NCBI RefSeq assembly: GCF_000217955.3
Contig: NZ_AFOY02000008.1
Span: 248,001-312,000, forward strand
Direction: 5' to 3'
DNA: 64,000 nt
Source: Pseudomonas fluorescens HK44
GTDB taxonomy: Bacteria > Pseudomonadota > Gammaproteobacteria > Pseudomonadales > Pseudomonadaceae
This document shows positions 26,198 to 35,798 of the stretch, in pieces. Under the pieces are notes generated by a model that worked only from the letters and a program-made list of their open reading frames with translations, did not search any database and was not told where the DNA came from. Within the stretch, counting starts at the first letter, position 1; each line of letters opens with the position of its first letter. The translations under genes and the position numbers were made by a program.

Positions 26198-26218
26198 TTC
26201 ACCGGAAAGCCAGCTGCG

Positions 26219-26710
26219 TCATTCTTCCTCCTGATGGCTTAGAAAATCGAACGTGGTGAGTTCATCGCAATTCAGGCAGTGGTACATGCTGGAAGCCTCC
26301 TGGTAGTGCATACCGCAGAAGCTTCCGCAGAATGGACAGCATTCTTGATACTCCAGGTCTCCCCAGTTCCAGACGCCAAGATATTCAGGGATACCGTCCC
26401 GGTCATAGCCGGTCACCTCGAAAGATTCGCCGGTTGTCCCGACAAACCCATCGATACCGAAACGCTCGAGGATGGGCAGTACATCCGCTGGATCGAGATC
26501 AAACCACTCACCTGATGCGCGATGATGAGAGAACTCTTGATGGAGCATTTTCTCCAACCGAACATCATCGCCATCTTCTGTACGGATCCATCCCAAAAGC
26601 AGCAGCTTCCTAGGGTTTCCGGTTTGAAGGCCTTTTCTCCGGCGCTCAATGTCTTTAGCCCGGCCTATCTTCACCTTCTCGTTACTGTCTTCAATGAAGA
26701 AATAGATCAT
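26219..26710 (-). CDS. GIY-YIG family (T5orf172-type) protein with zinc-ribbon tail
   Basis: A 163-residue protein. The N-terminal ~75 residues (MIYFFIEDSNEKVKIGRAKD, then LLLLGWI and HQEFSHHRASGEWFDL) fit the GIY-YIG nuclease domain of the T5orf172/Mug113 type, with the first motif reading IYFF...VKIG. The C-terminal part has CPFCGSFC and YHCLNC, a likely zinc-binding ribbon. Its start is only ten bases from the IS21 left end, so its native promoter has been lost or replaced. Confidence 0.75.
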   Translation of the reverse strand: MIYFFIEDSNEKVKIGRAKDIERRRKGLQTGNPRKLLLLGWIRTEDGDDVRLEKMLHQEFSHHRASGEWFDLDPADVLPILERFGIDGFVGTTGESFEVTGYDRDGIPEYLGVWNWGDLEYQECCPFCGSFCGMHYQEASSMYHCLNCDELTTFDFLSHQEEE

Positions 26711-26825
26711 GCCCTACACTGTTGCCGCTGACCGAAAACTGACCCAGTAAAGGCTGTTCTGCCGACTGAAAACTGACCCAGGTGTTCAACTGCTTCTGCT
26801 CAATTTTTGAGCAGGAGAACACAGG

Positions 26826-28334
26826 GTGATCAGCATGGAAATGATGGGCAAAATTCGGCGCATGTATTTTCGCGACAAGCTGTCGCTGCATCAGATAGCC
26901 AAGCGTACCGGGCTGTCGAGAAACACCATCCGAAAATGGATCAGAGCGCCCGAAGTAACACAGCCGGCGTACCAGCGGTGCGCAGCCTTCAACAAACTCA
27001 GTCCATTTCACCAGACGCTGGAGCAGGCGCTCAAGGCCGACTCGTTTCGGGCACAGCACAACCGCAGGAGCGCCAAAGCACTCTTTGAACTGATCAAGGC
27101 CGAGGGTTACGACGGCGGCTACAGCCAGCTCACCGCCTTCATTCGCTCGTGGCGCGGTGAGCAAGGCAAATCCCTACGTGCCTTTGTACCGTTGACGTTC
27201 GCACTCGGTGAGGCCTTTCAATTCGACTGGAGCGAAGAAGGTCTGCTGATTGGCGGCCTATTCCGACGCATCCAGGTCTCCCACATGAAGCTGTGCGCCA
27301 GTCGCGCATTTTGGTTGGTTGCGTATCCCAGCCAAGGCCACGAGATGTTGTTCGATGCCCATACCCGCTCGTTCGGCGCGTTAGGTGGGGTGCCGCGTCG
27401 CGGCATCTACGACAACATGAAGACCGCTGTCGACAAGGTCAATAAGGGTAAGGGCCGCACGGTCAATGCCCGGTTTGCCGTGATGTGCGCGCACTATTTG
27501 TTCGACCCGGATTTCTGCAACGTGGCCTCCGGCTGGGAAAAAGGCATCGTCGAAAAGAATGTGCAGGACAGTCGGCGACGAATCTGGCTCGATGCTCAAG
27601 ATTGCATGTTCCACACCTTCGAAGAACTGAATGCCTGGCTCGGCCAACGCTGCCGCGCGCTCTGGAGCGAGCTGCTGCACCCGCAGTACAACGGGCTGAC
27701 GGTGGCGGACGTCCTGGAACTGGAACGGGTGGAAATGATGCCGATGCCCACGGCCTTTGACGGCTATGTCGAACGCACCGTGCGGGTCTCCAGCACCTGC
27801 CTGATCAGCGTGGCGCGAAATCGCTACTCGGTGCCTTGTGAGCGAGTCGGCCAGTGGGTCAGCAGCCGTCTGTATCCTTCCCGGGTGGTGGTCATCGCCG
27901 ATGAAACGATGATTGCCAGTCACGAGCGGCTCTTTGATCGAGACCAAGTCAGCTTCGACTGGCAGCACTACATCCCGCTCATCGAACGCAAGCCCGGAGC
28001 GCTACGCAATGGCGCTCCGTTTGCCGATCTGCCGAAGCCGTTACTGCTTCTCAAGCGCGGCCTGAGACGGCACACCAATGGTGATCGAGTCATGACGCAG
28101 GTACTGGCTGCTGTTCCCATCGCCGGGCTCGATGCCGTGTTGGTGGCTGTGGAGTTGGTACTTGAATCAGGCAGCTTGAGCGCTGACCACATCCTGAATG
28201 TCCTGGCTCGACTGACATCGACAGCAGCCCCTCCGTCCGCCGAGACCAGCCTTCAACTCAAGGTAGCGCCTGTCGCCAACACGGCGCGCTACGACCGGCT
28301 CCGTACCACCGATGAGGAGACTCGCAATGCGTGA
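26826..28334 (+). CDS. istA: IS21-family transposase IstA
   Basis: A 502-residue DDE transposase. It has an N-terminal HTH ([20 protein letters not shown], then [13 protein letters not shown]), the first catalytic Asp in FQFDWSEEG, and the second Asp/Glu region around [18 protein letters not shown] and [11 protein letters not shown]. The C-terminal domain has the RNRYSVP motif. The GTG start at 26826 follows an AGGAG; an ATG five codons later is an alternative. The stop overlaps istB by eight bases. Confidence 0.95.
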   Translation: MISMEMMGKIRRMYFRDKLSLHQIAKRTGLSRNTIRKWIRAPEVTQPAYQRCAAFNKLSPFHQTLEQALKADSFRAQHNRRSAKALFELIKAEGYDGGYSQLTAFIRSWRGEQGKSLRAFVPLTFALGEAFQFDWSEEGLLIGGLFRRIQVSHMKLCASRAFWLVAYPSQGHEMLFDAHTRSFGALGGVPRRGIYDNMKTAVDKVNKGKGRTVNARFAVMCAHYLFDPDFCNVASGWEKGIVEKNVQDSRRRIWLDAQDCMFHTFEELNAWLGQRCRALWSELLHPQYNGLTVADVLELERVEMMPMPTAFDGYVERTVRVSSTCLISVARNRYSVPCERVGQWVSSRLYPSRVVVIADETMIASHERLFDRDQVSFDWQHYIPLIERKPGALRNGAPFADLPKPLLLLKRGLRRHTNGDRVMTQVLAAVPIAGLDAVLVAVELVLESGSLSADHILNVLARLTSTAAPPSAETSLQLKVAPVANTARYDRLRTTDEETRNA

Positions 28335-29130
28335 TCTGATGGCGGAACTCAAAGAACTGCGTCTGCATGGCATGGCCAGCGCCTGGGAAGAACTGGCTTC
28401 CCAAGGAGAAGCCTCGACGGCGTCGTCGAAATGGCTGCTCGAACATCTGCTTCAACAGGAACATGCAGATCGCGCCGTACGGTCTGTGAATCACCAGATG
28501 AACATGGCCAAACTCCCCATGCATCGTGATTTAGCAGGCTTCGACTTCAGCGCTTCCAGCGCAGACGCCCGCTTGGTCAGGGATCTGGCCAACCTGGAGT
28601 TCACAGATACCGCGCAGAATGTCGTGTTCATCGGCGGGCCCGGAACAGGCAAAACACACCTGGCCACCGCCTTGGCCGTGTCCGGGATCACGACGCATAA
28701 CAAACGCGTGCGCTTCTACTCCACGGTGGATCTGGTCAATTTGCTGGAGCGCGAAAAATACGATGGTAAGGCAGGCCGAATCGCTCAAGGGCTGCGTCGC
28801 ACAGACCTGGTGATACTCGATGAACTGGGGTATTTGCCCTTCAGCCAGAATGGTGGTGCCCTGTTATTTCACCTGCTGTCCAAGCTATACGAGCACACCA
28901 GCGTGGTCATCACGACCAACCTCAGTTTCTCGGAATGGTCGAGTGTGTTCGGCGACGCCAAGATGACCACTGCGTTGCTGGATCGGCTGACACACCACTG
29001 CCACATCGTCGAAACGGGCAACGAGTCCTACCGCCTGCAACACAGCAGCTTGGTCGCCCAGACAAAGATCAAATCACGTGAACGAAAGCGCAAGGACGAT
29101 GATGGTACGGCGGACGATGAACCATTTTGA
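28327..29130 (+). CDS. istB: IS21-family helper ATPase IstB
   Basis: A 267-residue AAA+ ATPase of the DnaC/IstB type that assists IstA in target choice. Walker A is [11 protein letters not shown] and Walker B is [11 protein letters not shown]. The ATG at 28327 lies in the overlap with istA (ATGCGTGA) and gives [16 protein letters not shown], the usual N terminus. Both IS genes look intact. Confidence 0.95.
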   Translation: MRDLMAELKELRLHGMASAWEELASQGEASTASSKWLLEHLLQQEHADRAVRSVNHQMNMAKLPMHRDLAGFDFSASSADARLVRDLANLEFTDTAQNVVFIGGPGTGKTHLATALAVSGITTHNKRVRFYSTVDLVNLLEREKYDGKAGRIAQGLRRTDLVILDELGYLPFSQNGGALLFHLLSKLYEHTSVVITTNLSFSEWSSVFGDAKMTTALLDRLTHHCHIVETGNESYRLQHSSLVAQTKIKSRERKRKDDDGTADDEPF

Positions 29131-29288
29131 TCTGCCCCCGAAATACCCTGCCGCATGCCTGCATGTGGTGGGGGTCTAGTGCCTCTGTCACTGGAACACG
29201 ACTGCTAAGCTTATCCACAATTGCTGATGCAAAAATCAGCAATCCGCCCTGGGTCAATTTTCAATCGGCAGGGTGGGTCAGTTTTCAA

Positions 29289-29756
29289 TCAGCGCCGACA
29301 AGCGGTCATCTCGCGCCCTTGTCCAACGAGCACGTAAACCGTATTCCGGGTCTCAAACAGGCAAATGCCATCGAACGACTTGCACAAGGTCGAGCGCACC
29401 CAGCTTCCGGGCGAGAATCGGCCATGCCCGTCCCAAAGGACACAGTGGGAATACAGGAACATTGGCTCTAAGCCTTGAGCGCGCACTTTGGCTAGGGATT
29501 CAGCGGGTTCGTCGACATGAAAAATGAGCCAGTCCTCTACTAGGCAATATGCCTTGTGCGGAAATCGCTCGGTCACCATCTCTTCGATTTCGACACGAGG
29601 CAGGTACGTACCGGCAAGCGAGACTCGGCTCTCCGGGAGCGGTTCGTACTCGAGAGAATTACTCGTCAATTGTCGATCCTTCAGGCTACAAAATTGATAA
29701 AGCACGCTGCAGGCGCGGACTTTGCCAGCAGTAATAACTCCATATTCCCATTGCAA
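29289..29756 (-). CDS. DUF6957-like protein, 3' end replaced by IS21
   Basis: A 155-residue frame whose central part (YCLVEDWLIFHVDE, then GLEPMFLYSHCVLWDGHGRF and FETRNTVYVLVGQG) resembles a small Pseudomonas family labelled DUF6957. The last four codons (CRR and stop) come from the IS21 end, so the natural C terminus is missing or altered. The start is uncertain: the full frame opens with TTG and has no clear ribosome binding site. It lies divergent from the XRE regulator gene, a common pairing in this family. Confidence 0.55.
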   Translation of the reverse strand: MQWEYGVITAGKVRACSVLYQFCSLKDRQLTSNSLEYEPLPESRVSLAGTYLPRVEIEEMVTERFPHKAYCLVEDWLIFHVDEPAESLAKVRAQGLEPMFLYSHCVLWDGHGRFSPGSWVRSTLCKSFDGICLFETRNTVYVLVGQGREMTACRR

Positions 29757-29824
29757 TGACTATATACATTTGAATGGGAACTAGCAAACCCGGCATACCG
29801 TCTCCTTTTTAAGGAGGCACATGG

Positions 29825-30280
29825 ATGTCGTTGCGAAAGGCATATGCGGCCACGTTGCAGTGGCTCAGAATTCGACGTGGTCTATCCCAGGCGGATCTCC
29901 AAAGCCAGACCGACCAGGCCCACGTCAGCCGGCTTGAGGCGTCTAAGACATCTGCCACCGTCGATCTCACAGCTGACCTTGCTCAAGCGTTAGGTGTAAC
30001 GCCATTGTCCTTTCTGACACTCGTTGCAGCAGCGCATGAAGGCAAAACGGCGCGCACCGCTTTGATTGAAACTCTCGCGGAGCTGGAGCATTTGGGTGTC
30101 CTGGATGAACCACTGCCAGGCGCACCTCAGCGGCTCCAGCCACCTCAGTCAACAACAGCGGCAGAGAAGTTAAAGGCGGTGCAAGAGTTGAAGAGAGCTG
30201 GCTACACGCAAACGGAGATTTGCCGGCAGTTGGGATTGCCGACAAGTACGGTGGGAAGGCTATGGCACCTGGAAGATTGA
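29825..30280 (+). CDS. XRE-family transcriptional regulator
   Basis: A 151-residue DNA-binding protein. Residues ~8-65 form a Cro/C1-type HTH (TLQWLRIRRGLSQADLQSQT, then HVSRLEASKT). The C terminus has a second HTH-like segment (GYTQTEICRQLGLPTSTVGR) of the resolvase type. AAGGAGG eight bases before the ATG at 29825 fixes the start. It is divergent from the DUF6957-like gene and may control it; other targets are unknown. Confidence 0.85.
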   Translation: MSLRKAYAATLQWLRIRRGLSQADLQSQTDQAHVSRLEASKTSATVDLTADLAQALGVTPLSFLTLVAAAHEGKTARTALIETLAELEHLGVLDEPLPGAPQRLQPPQSTTAAEKLKAVQELKRAGYTQTEICRQLGLPTSTVGRLWHLED

Positions 30281-30375
30281 TTGACGTCCATACCGTGTCG
30301 CGCTCAGATGCGCGGTTCCACAGGTCTTGATGAGGCTCGAAGGCGCTCTCCAGCAAAAAAACATGATCCGAGAAA

Positions 30376-30885
30376 CTAGGCATTTGAGCCGCCTTGCAGC
30401 TGATGGATCTCGTCCTGGAGCACCAGAATTGTGTTTTCCAGCTTTCTGATATCACTTCGCAGCTGATTGATGATCCCTAAGCACTGCTGGTGCTCATCCA
30501 TATAATGATCACGAGCTTTGGCTGTCATCCTAACGTTGGTCATCAAATCAGCATTGGCCGATCTTGCATCTTGGAGTTGAGTGAACCAGTAGATAATTTC
30601 AATCCTGCTTTGCTCCAGCATCTCCTCGGGAGAGCGAGACTTTGCTTTCGTTACTGCTTGGTCTTCCTTCTGCTGGGCACGCTTCGCCTTGATCTCTTTA
30701 AGTCGTTCTAGCGGCCATTTTCGGTGGTAGATGGTGTTCCTATGTACACCCGCTAGCTTGGCCAGCTGGGAGGCATTGGCCGAAATGGCCGAATCCCGCT
30801 CCATCTTTTTCAACGCTGCATCGAGCGCCAGAGTGACAGTTTCAAAATTCTCCTCATTCTTGGAGTCGTAGGCAGCGGTGCTCAC
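30376..30885 (-). CDS. GinD/TnpC-like small HTH and coiled-coil protein
   Basis: A 169-residue protein with an N-terminal HTH (ANASQLAKLAGVHRNTIYHR) and a C-terminal heptad-rich region (INQLRSDIRKLENTILVLQD) likely to be coiled-coil. This is the pattern of the small fourth protein of GInt operons and of TnpC of Tn554-type elements, reported as needed for integration and excision of GInts. Its ATG overlaps the ginC-like stop (ATGA), so it is the last gene of a coupled operon. Confidence 0.8.
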   Translation of the reverse strand: MSTAAYDSKNEENFETVTLALDAALKKMERDSAISANASQLAKLAGVHRNTIYHRKWPLERLKEIKAKRAQQKEDQAVTKAKSRSPEEMLEQSRIEIIYWFTQLQDARSANADLMTNVRMTAKARDHYMDEHQQCLGIINQLRSDIRKLENTILVLQDEIHQLQGGSNA

Positions 30886-33011
30886 ACCGACGCCTCAATG
30901 CCAAGTTGCAGGAGCACACCCTTGGCCTCTGAAATCGCCAGCTTCATCTGTTCAATGGACAAGGAAACTTCATCAGATTCACGCAGCTCGGCAAAGGCCG
31001 CAGCAGGATCGTTTTCATACCTTCTGAGCGCCAGGGTGTTTTGAACATAGATCTCTTGCCACTTGGGCGCATTTGCTTCCGTTACCACGGCGTTCTGGCA
31101 CCGGCTGGGGTTACAACGCAGCGATCCGATGCACGGTATCGAGGGATCATCCAGATCCGTTGCGTTGCCGTAGCAATATCCCTGGCCTACGTTGATGACC
31201 GCGAAATTTAGCTCAGCCATTCGCTCAAAGATTTCGTCGTTTGAATAACCAGCCTCGAGATAACCTTTGAAATATTTTTCAAGCCGAGCACGATGCGTGG
31301 GAGCGTTGTCGCCGGCATAACCGCCAGAGGGGTTCAAGGAATTCATAATGAACTCCCTCTCGGCATCCATTCGAGCGGGGGCGTCCACGCCGCCGCCTGA
31401 GGAAAGGGTTTCACCAATACCTCCATAGTCAATCGTTACGCTGCCTACCCGATTTCGACGCACATCTTGGCCGATGGTACTGGCATGATGGCCAAAGTGC
31501 TTAAGCTGATATGACACGAACGGCAGGCCCACGGCAGCCCTGAACATCTGGTTCGCCAGCGAATGCCTAAGCGTGTATGGCGATACATCAAGTTCTTCAA
31601 ACTCCTCTACGGTCAAGGTTTTCTTCAAAAATGTACAAAGCTGATGGCTTAACCCGTTGCCGCTCAGCGAGTTAGCTTCATGCTGCTCGCCGGGCATTAC
31701 GGTATTCATGTTCGAGAACAGATAGGGGTTCTGCTTGAACCGATTTAGGATGCGCAGTGTTTTAACCGCGTCTCTGACGATTGGGATCGCAACCCACATA
31801 TCGTCGAAAAGTTTTCTGATTACTTCCCGATTTTTGATGACACTGCTGATGATGAGATCGTGTCCAAATTCATCAGATGTAAGGCAGTCATCAGTCAAGC
31901 AGCCGGAAAGCTCAGATGGTCTCATGCCGGTGTACTGAGCGATGATGTAGCAGGCGCAGTTACTGATGTGGGTCAGGTACTCATACAGGTCGTTGTCCAT
32001 TGGGGCGCGCGTCAGCTTACACAGCGCCTCTTTGTCCTTCAGCATCCCTCGGTTTTGGGGCGACCAATAATCAGGCTCTAGTTTGTACAAGAAGGGTTTC
32101 ACTTCGAGCCCTGTGTAGCCACGCGAGGTTAGGCGAATCACCACATAGATGTCGTAATTCCTCCGCGTGATCTTGGCGCTCCTGGCCTTGTTATAGCCCA
32201 CCAGATCGAGTCGATTCAGCGTATCCTGATCTGAGATGTCTTCTTTCAACGCTTGCAGGAAATCAACAATCGCGAAAGATCCCTCTCGGGAGCACTTCTC
32301 AAAGATTTTGTTGGAGAACCATTTCTTTTTGGTGCGGGTTTGCTTATTGGTGATGCTGTTTTTTTTCCACCCCAGAGCTTCCAAGTCGACGTAGACCAAC
32401 GGCTTGGCGAAGAGGTTCTCGACTAAAAAGTGAGACCTTAAAATCTGAAAACCTTGGAGGGTAACATTCCGGAATGCTCGGTCGAAGACTTCGGCCTCAG
32501 TCCGATAATCCTGTTCAGTAAAGTCAGCTAGGCTGAAATGTGATCTTTCGAAGAAGTGATTTCCATGCTCCGCTCGTTTGCGGGCACACATCTGGTTTAT
32601 CAAGGGAATTACAGACTTGAAGATGTCCAACACCGTATGGGGTTTGTAACTGACAGGCCGCCTTGTATGACGAAGAGCTCCAGGTATCTCCAATACGCAC
32701 AGGATGGCCATCTTTAGTTCGAAAAGAATTGTGCTATTCAGGCTTCCATAAGTACCAAAGTTAATTCGGGATTTAGCGCCCTCTATATCTCTCGCCAAAA
32801 TATGAGACTCACCGTTGAAATCCCAAATCATATCCTTCACAAGGCTCAATTTGCTGGCTGGTAGGTTCATCATTGCTGCGAGTAATTCGACTGCGTTCAT
32901 TCCATCGTTGGAATGGGACGTTGCGAAAATAAGCTCGTTGCCTAGGTAGCCCAAGATCTGCTCACGCAGAGATTTGATTTTGTAAATGAGGGTATCGAAT
33001 CCGTGGCTCAC
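30882..33011 (-). CDS. GinC-like tyrosine recombinase
   Basis: A 709-residue protein with a C-terminal tyrosine recombinase domain. Arg of box I is in YTGMRPSELSG; box II is SPYTLRHSLANQM; the His region is KHFGHHAST; the probable nucleophile Tyr is in SVTIDYGG. A Cys-rich segment (CYGNATDLDD, then CIGSLRCNPSRC) after the catalytic domain may bind zinc. The long N-terminal part is probably DNA-binding. Start overlaps the upstream gene stop (ATGA). Third recombinase gene of the operon. Confidence 0.85.
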   Translation of the reverse strand: MSHGFDTLIYKIKSLREQILGYLGNELIFATSHSNDGMNAVELLAAMMNLPASKLSLVKDMIWDFNGESHILARDIEGAKSRINFGTYGSLNSTILFELKMAILCVLEIPGALRHTRRPVSYKPHTVLDIFKSVIPLINQMCARKRAEHGNHFFERSHFSLADFTEQDYRTEAEVFDRAFRNVTLQGFQILRSHFLVENLFAKPLVYVDLEALGWKKNSITNKQTRTKKKWFSNKIFEKCSREGSFAIVDFLQALKEDISDQDTLNRLDLVGYNKARSAKITRRNYDIYVVIRLTSRGYTGLEVKPFLYKLEPDYWSPQNRGMLKDKEALCKLTRAPMDNDLYEYLTHISNCACYIIAQYTGMRPSELSGCLTDDCLTSDEFGHDLIISSVIKNREVIRKLFDDMWVAIPIVRDAVKTLRILNRFKQNPYLFSNMNTVMPGEQHEANSLSGNGLSHQLCTFLKKTLTVEEFEELDVSPYTLRHSLANQMFRAAVGLPFVSYQLKHFGHHASTIGQDVRRNRVGSVTIDYGGIGETLSSGGGVDAPARMDAEREFIMNSLNPSGGYAGDNAPTHRARLEKYFKGYLEAGYSNDEIFERMAELNFAVINVGQGYCYGNATDLDDPSIPCIGSLRCNPSRCQNAVVTEANAPKWQEIYVQNTLALRRYENDPAAAFAELRESDEVSLSIEQMKLAISEAKGVLLQLGIEASV

Positions 33012-35449
33012 AGTGACACCGCCTCAATCATGGGGTTAGTGATTATGTGCTCTGCCAACCTGCGGGCTTCATCAAGTTGCTCCGCCGTGAATCCTTGATC
33101 AGAAGGAGCCAGAATGCTGTTCAGAACCTTGAGGTTTTCTCGGATGACAGCCCCATAAGGCGTTTCGGCTACGGTGCTCGTGGAAATTATTGAAAGGTAG
33201 TCCCACTGCATGGCAAAGAGATCTGGAAGGTTGGATACGGTGATGATGGAGTTGCTACAGGACAAACACTTGTTTAACAGCGAGCACTTACTGCCTTTTT
33301 TGTAACTTGGCAGCTTTTTGATTTCTTCAGGAGGATTAAGCGCGTCCTTGCAACTGACTAAGCCAGTCCTAATGATCACCGGCGACGAAATTGTCCTTGG
33401 GGTATTTGGCTTGTGCTCGTTGACCGGTTGGCTTTCCAGGATGATCGTACCTTTGTGAATCTTGGTCAGCGCTTTAGTGTTTACCTCTCGAGCCGTCTTG
33501 TTGAACTCCAGCTTATCGAGATAGCTGACAGTGGTTCGTATTGAGTTGTGACCAAGAATTACTTGGATTTCCCTGATTGATACGCCTTGCTCAACGAGAT
33601 CAGCCACGAGACTTGGCCGCAGTCGGGAGGCCGAAATATTCAGATCCTTCCCGTCTTCAGTTTTGAGTTCGTGATCCCTGGCCAACTGATTCATGACATT
33701 GTTGATGACGGTGGAGTTCTCGAGTGTCTTTACCTTCCGGAGTTCGGTTTTCTTCTGCGACTCGTAGATGAAAAGTCTTTCTCTGGCAGGCCCTTCGGCT
33801 CGTTCGCGGATGTGGCGAGTCAGAAAAGCCACCTCGTTGAAGATCTTCTTGACCTCTATGCTTTGTGCACGAGTGAGCCATGTCCAGTCCGCGTACATGA
33901 GGTCAAGATGAAGAACTTTTCCTCCACCTGACCGCTCTTTCCAGTACCGAAGGTAAGGGCGGTGGGTCAACTCGTGGCTCTCAACGAAGTCATCAATATC
34001 CAGGCTTTTGAGGGAGTCGGCGTTGAGTCCTGTCACCTGTGCCAAGCGAGTGATGTACGGCGCCAACATCCTAGAGGTTACCTGGTAGATCACACCCCAA
34101 CTCGCATACGTCTCAGCTACACCTCGGCCACCGATCTGCAGTAATCGTGCAAAGCCCTGCTCGTATTTGTCCTCAGCGTCCGCCGACCACCTGCTGATCG
34201 CCTTGCAATTGAGTTTGTTCTCGAAGATCCACCGAGCGTTTTCTAAGGTGGCCATGCCCTTGAGAAGGTGTCCTTTCTCGTCCAACGGATCACTCCCCCC
34301 ATGGAAGGAAACGTAGTCCTTCGCCAGCTCATTGGTTTGTTGTCTCTCCACGTCACAGGCTTGCTGGATCGCGTTCCTTTCGAACTTAGAGTAAGGACGG
34401 TACTCATCGGTCTGTCGGCCTTTAGCGAACCCCTCCACATCAATAAAAGATGTGAGACCCAAACCCCGAATCTTCACCGCACGCTTGAACATTGAGCGGA
34501 CTGCAGACAAGGCTCCATCAGCGTAATGTGACGTCAGGTTGTCGGCTTCCATTTGGTCAATAAGGTACTTCCTGAATCGCGTCAGGTAGTGAGGCGTGAC
34601 ATATTCACAAGGATTCTCGCTGCCCGTAAAACTCACCTCACGCAGGTGCATGGTCATCTGTCTGAAGCCATCGCTGTAGTTCTGCTGTCCGGATGAAGAT
34701 TTCGACTTCATCGACGCGGCGGCGAACATATGCAGAAGCTTGTTGAAGGGCCGATTAGGATTCTCCACCAGGTCTTCGAGCTTCGAGAGCCCGATCAGCC
34801 TGAGCTCAGAAAGCGCCTTGGTCAGGGAGTCTTTCGGCAATGCCTCTTGTTTTTTCAGTTCGGCCTCGACTTCCCGTTCCTTGCAGTTTTTGTAGTCAGC
34901 GTTGATGACGCCGAGTTTCGTGAGGTCGGCGAGGATCTCTTGGAAGGTCTGTTCAACGAGGGTGTAAGTGGCGCGGGCCTGCTTCAGGTTTTTTATCCCG
35001 TCGACCTGGAACAAGCTGGCTTTCGACGAGATGGTTTTGCCGAACACTGGAATGCTTCGCTTCTCTGTCTCAGTCAGGTTTTCGTACCAGCAGAGAAGCT
35101 TGCGGCGCCACTCGTTGGCGATTGAGGGTTGGTCGGGGATTACGATCTGTTCCTCGATCATCCGCTGAATGATTGAGTCGAGGATGTCTTCCCTCGTGTT
35201 GAACGTATTGCCGCTTGTCTCCAGTTCCTTCACGAGATACGTGTAAGCCGGACTCAGCTTTCCCCTCTGCGAAAGCTGCACGTTCAAGAGGGATTGGCGA
35301 CTGCTCTTGATCTTGGTGGCCCAGGCCTGGATTGCCGCAGTTACTTCGGATGCCAATCGTTTGGGGCGCCTGGTCTGGCTCGAGGCTTCGGCTTCCGTGG
35401 GGGCATGAGCTTCTGCTAGCTCATCGGGCGAATGATGAGTAGTGCTCAT
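33008..35449 (-). CDS. GinB-like tyrosine recombinase
   Basis: An 813-residue integrase-like protein, largest of the three. The C-terminal domain has the recombinase layout: box I region VTGLNADSLKSLD, box II SASRLRPSLVADL, then ILGHNSIRTTVSYLD with the probable Tyr. Box I has Asn where most relatives have Arg, and box II lacks the usual His-x-x-Arg-His form. It may therefore be catalytically weak or play an accessory part. Cysteines after the Tyr (CSLLNKCLSC) may bind metal. Start overlaps a 14-codon leader frame (ATGA). Confidence 0.85.
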   Translation of the reverse strand: MSTTHHSPDELAEAHAPTEAEASSQTRRPKRLASEVTAAIQAWATKIKSSRQSLLNVQLSQRGKLSPAYTYLVKELETSGNTFNTREDILDSIIQRMIEEQIVIPDQPSIANEWRRKLLCWYENLTETEKRSIPVFGKTISSKASLFQVDGIKNLKQARATYTLVEQTFQEILADLTKLGVINADYKNCKEREVEAELKKQEALPKDSLTKALSELRLIGLSKLEDLVENPNRPFNKLLHMFAAASMKSKSSSGQQNYSDGFRQMTMHLREVSFTGSENPCEYVTPHYLTRFRKYLIDQMEADNLTSHYADGALSAVRSMFKRAVKIRGLGLTSFIDVEGFAKGRQTDEYRPYSKFERNAIQQACDVERQQTNELAKDYVSFHGGSDPLDEKGHLLKGMATLENARWIFENKLNCKAISRWSADAEDKYEQGFARLLQIGGRGVAETYASWGVIYQVTSRMLAPYITRLAQVTGLNADSLKSLDIDDFVESHELTHRPYLRYWKERSGGGKVLHLDLMYADWTWLTRAQSIEVKKIFNEVAFLTRHIRERAEGPARERLFIYESQKKTELRKVKTLENSTVINNVMNQLARDHELKTEDGKDLNISASRLRPSLVADLVEQGVSIREIQVILGHNSIRTTVSYLDKLEFNKTAREVNTKALTKIHKGTIILESQPVNEHKPNTPRTISSPVIIRTGLVSCKDALNPPEEIKKLPSYKKGSKCSLLNKCLSCSNSIITVSNLPDLFAMQWDYLSIISTSTVAETPYGAVIRENLKVLNSILAPSDQGFTAEQLDEARRLAEHIITNPMIEAVSL

Positions 35450-35490
35450 TTGGGGCTCGCTTTCGGATACAGGTGGGCAAAGAACGACAT
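35446..35490 (-). CDS. Possible 14-codon leader peptide coupled to ginB
   Basis: MSFFAHLYPKASPK is preceded by a strong GGGAGG ribosome binding site and ends in a TGA that overlaps the ginB-like ATG (ATGA). The ginB-like gene has only a weak site of its own. This arrangement suggests translational coupling. It is a very short frame and not tested. Confidence 0.5.
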   Translation of the reverse strand: MSFFAHLYPKASPK

Positions 35491-35798
35491 GGTGATTCCT
35501 CCCGGCTGGTACCCGGAAATGAACACCATGGCGAAGCGCTGGTCAAGTCTTGATCTATATAAAAATCATGTAAATCAATGACTTAGAGTATGCTGGCGGC
35601 ATACCCTTTAACGCTAAGCGTTTGTCCAATCAGGCTTTTTCAAGGTTCTGTAGTAGTCGATTGCGTCACAAGTCACTGGGCGGAAATTTAGGAATTGATG
35701 CAGAAGGCGAGGGCCGGTGGTCTCCTTCATGGAGTCAGTGTGGATTCTCGCAGCTTGTCGCTAGATACTTTGGGCGATCAGCTTTTCGTCGAGGGGGC
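35491..35798 (-). promoter_or_regulatory. Gap between ginA and ginB with palindromes and a candidate promoter
   Basis: Other genes of this operon overlap, but here about 350 bases separate ginA and ginB. The stretch contains GTATGC/GCATAC around five bases (35588-35604), AACGCTAAGCGTT (35610-35622), an AT-rich run, and TTGACC followed after 17 bases by TTCATT as a weak promoter pair toward ginB. Small frames at 35761-35802 (13 codons, overlapping the ginA stop) and 35614-35730 (38 codons) have poor support. Confidence 0.4.

Larger units (their letters stand above)
26720..29300. mobile_element. IS21-family insertion sequence
   Basis: About 2.58 kb with istA and istB. Both ends begin with TG and share imperfect repeats over 27 bases, including the core GAAAACTGACCCA. 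A second copy of the core lies a short way inside each end, as usual for IstA binding sites in this family. No target duplication was found (CCCTACAC on the left, AGCGGTCA on the right). Confidence 0.9.
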
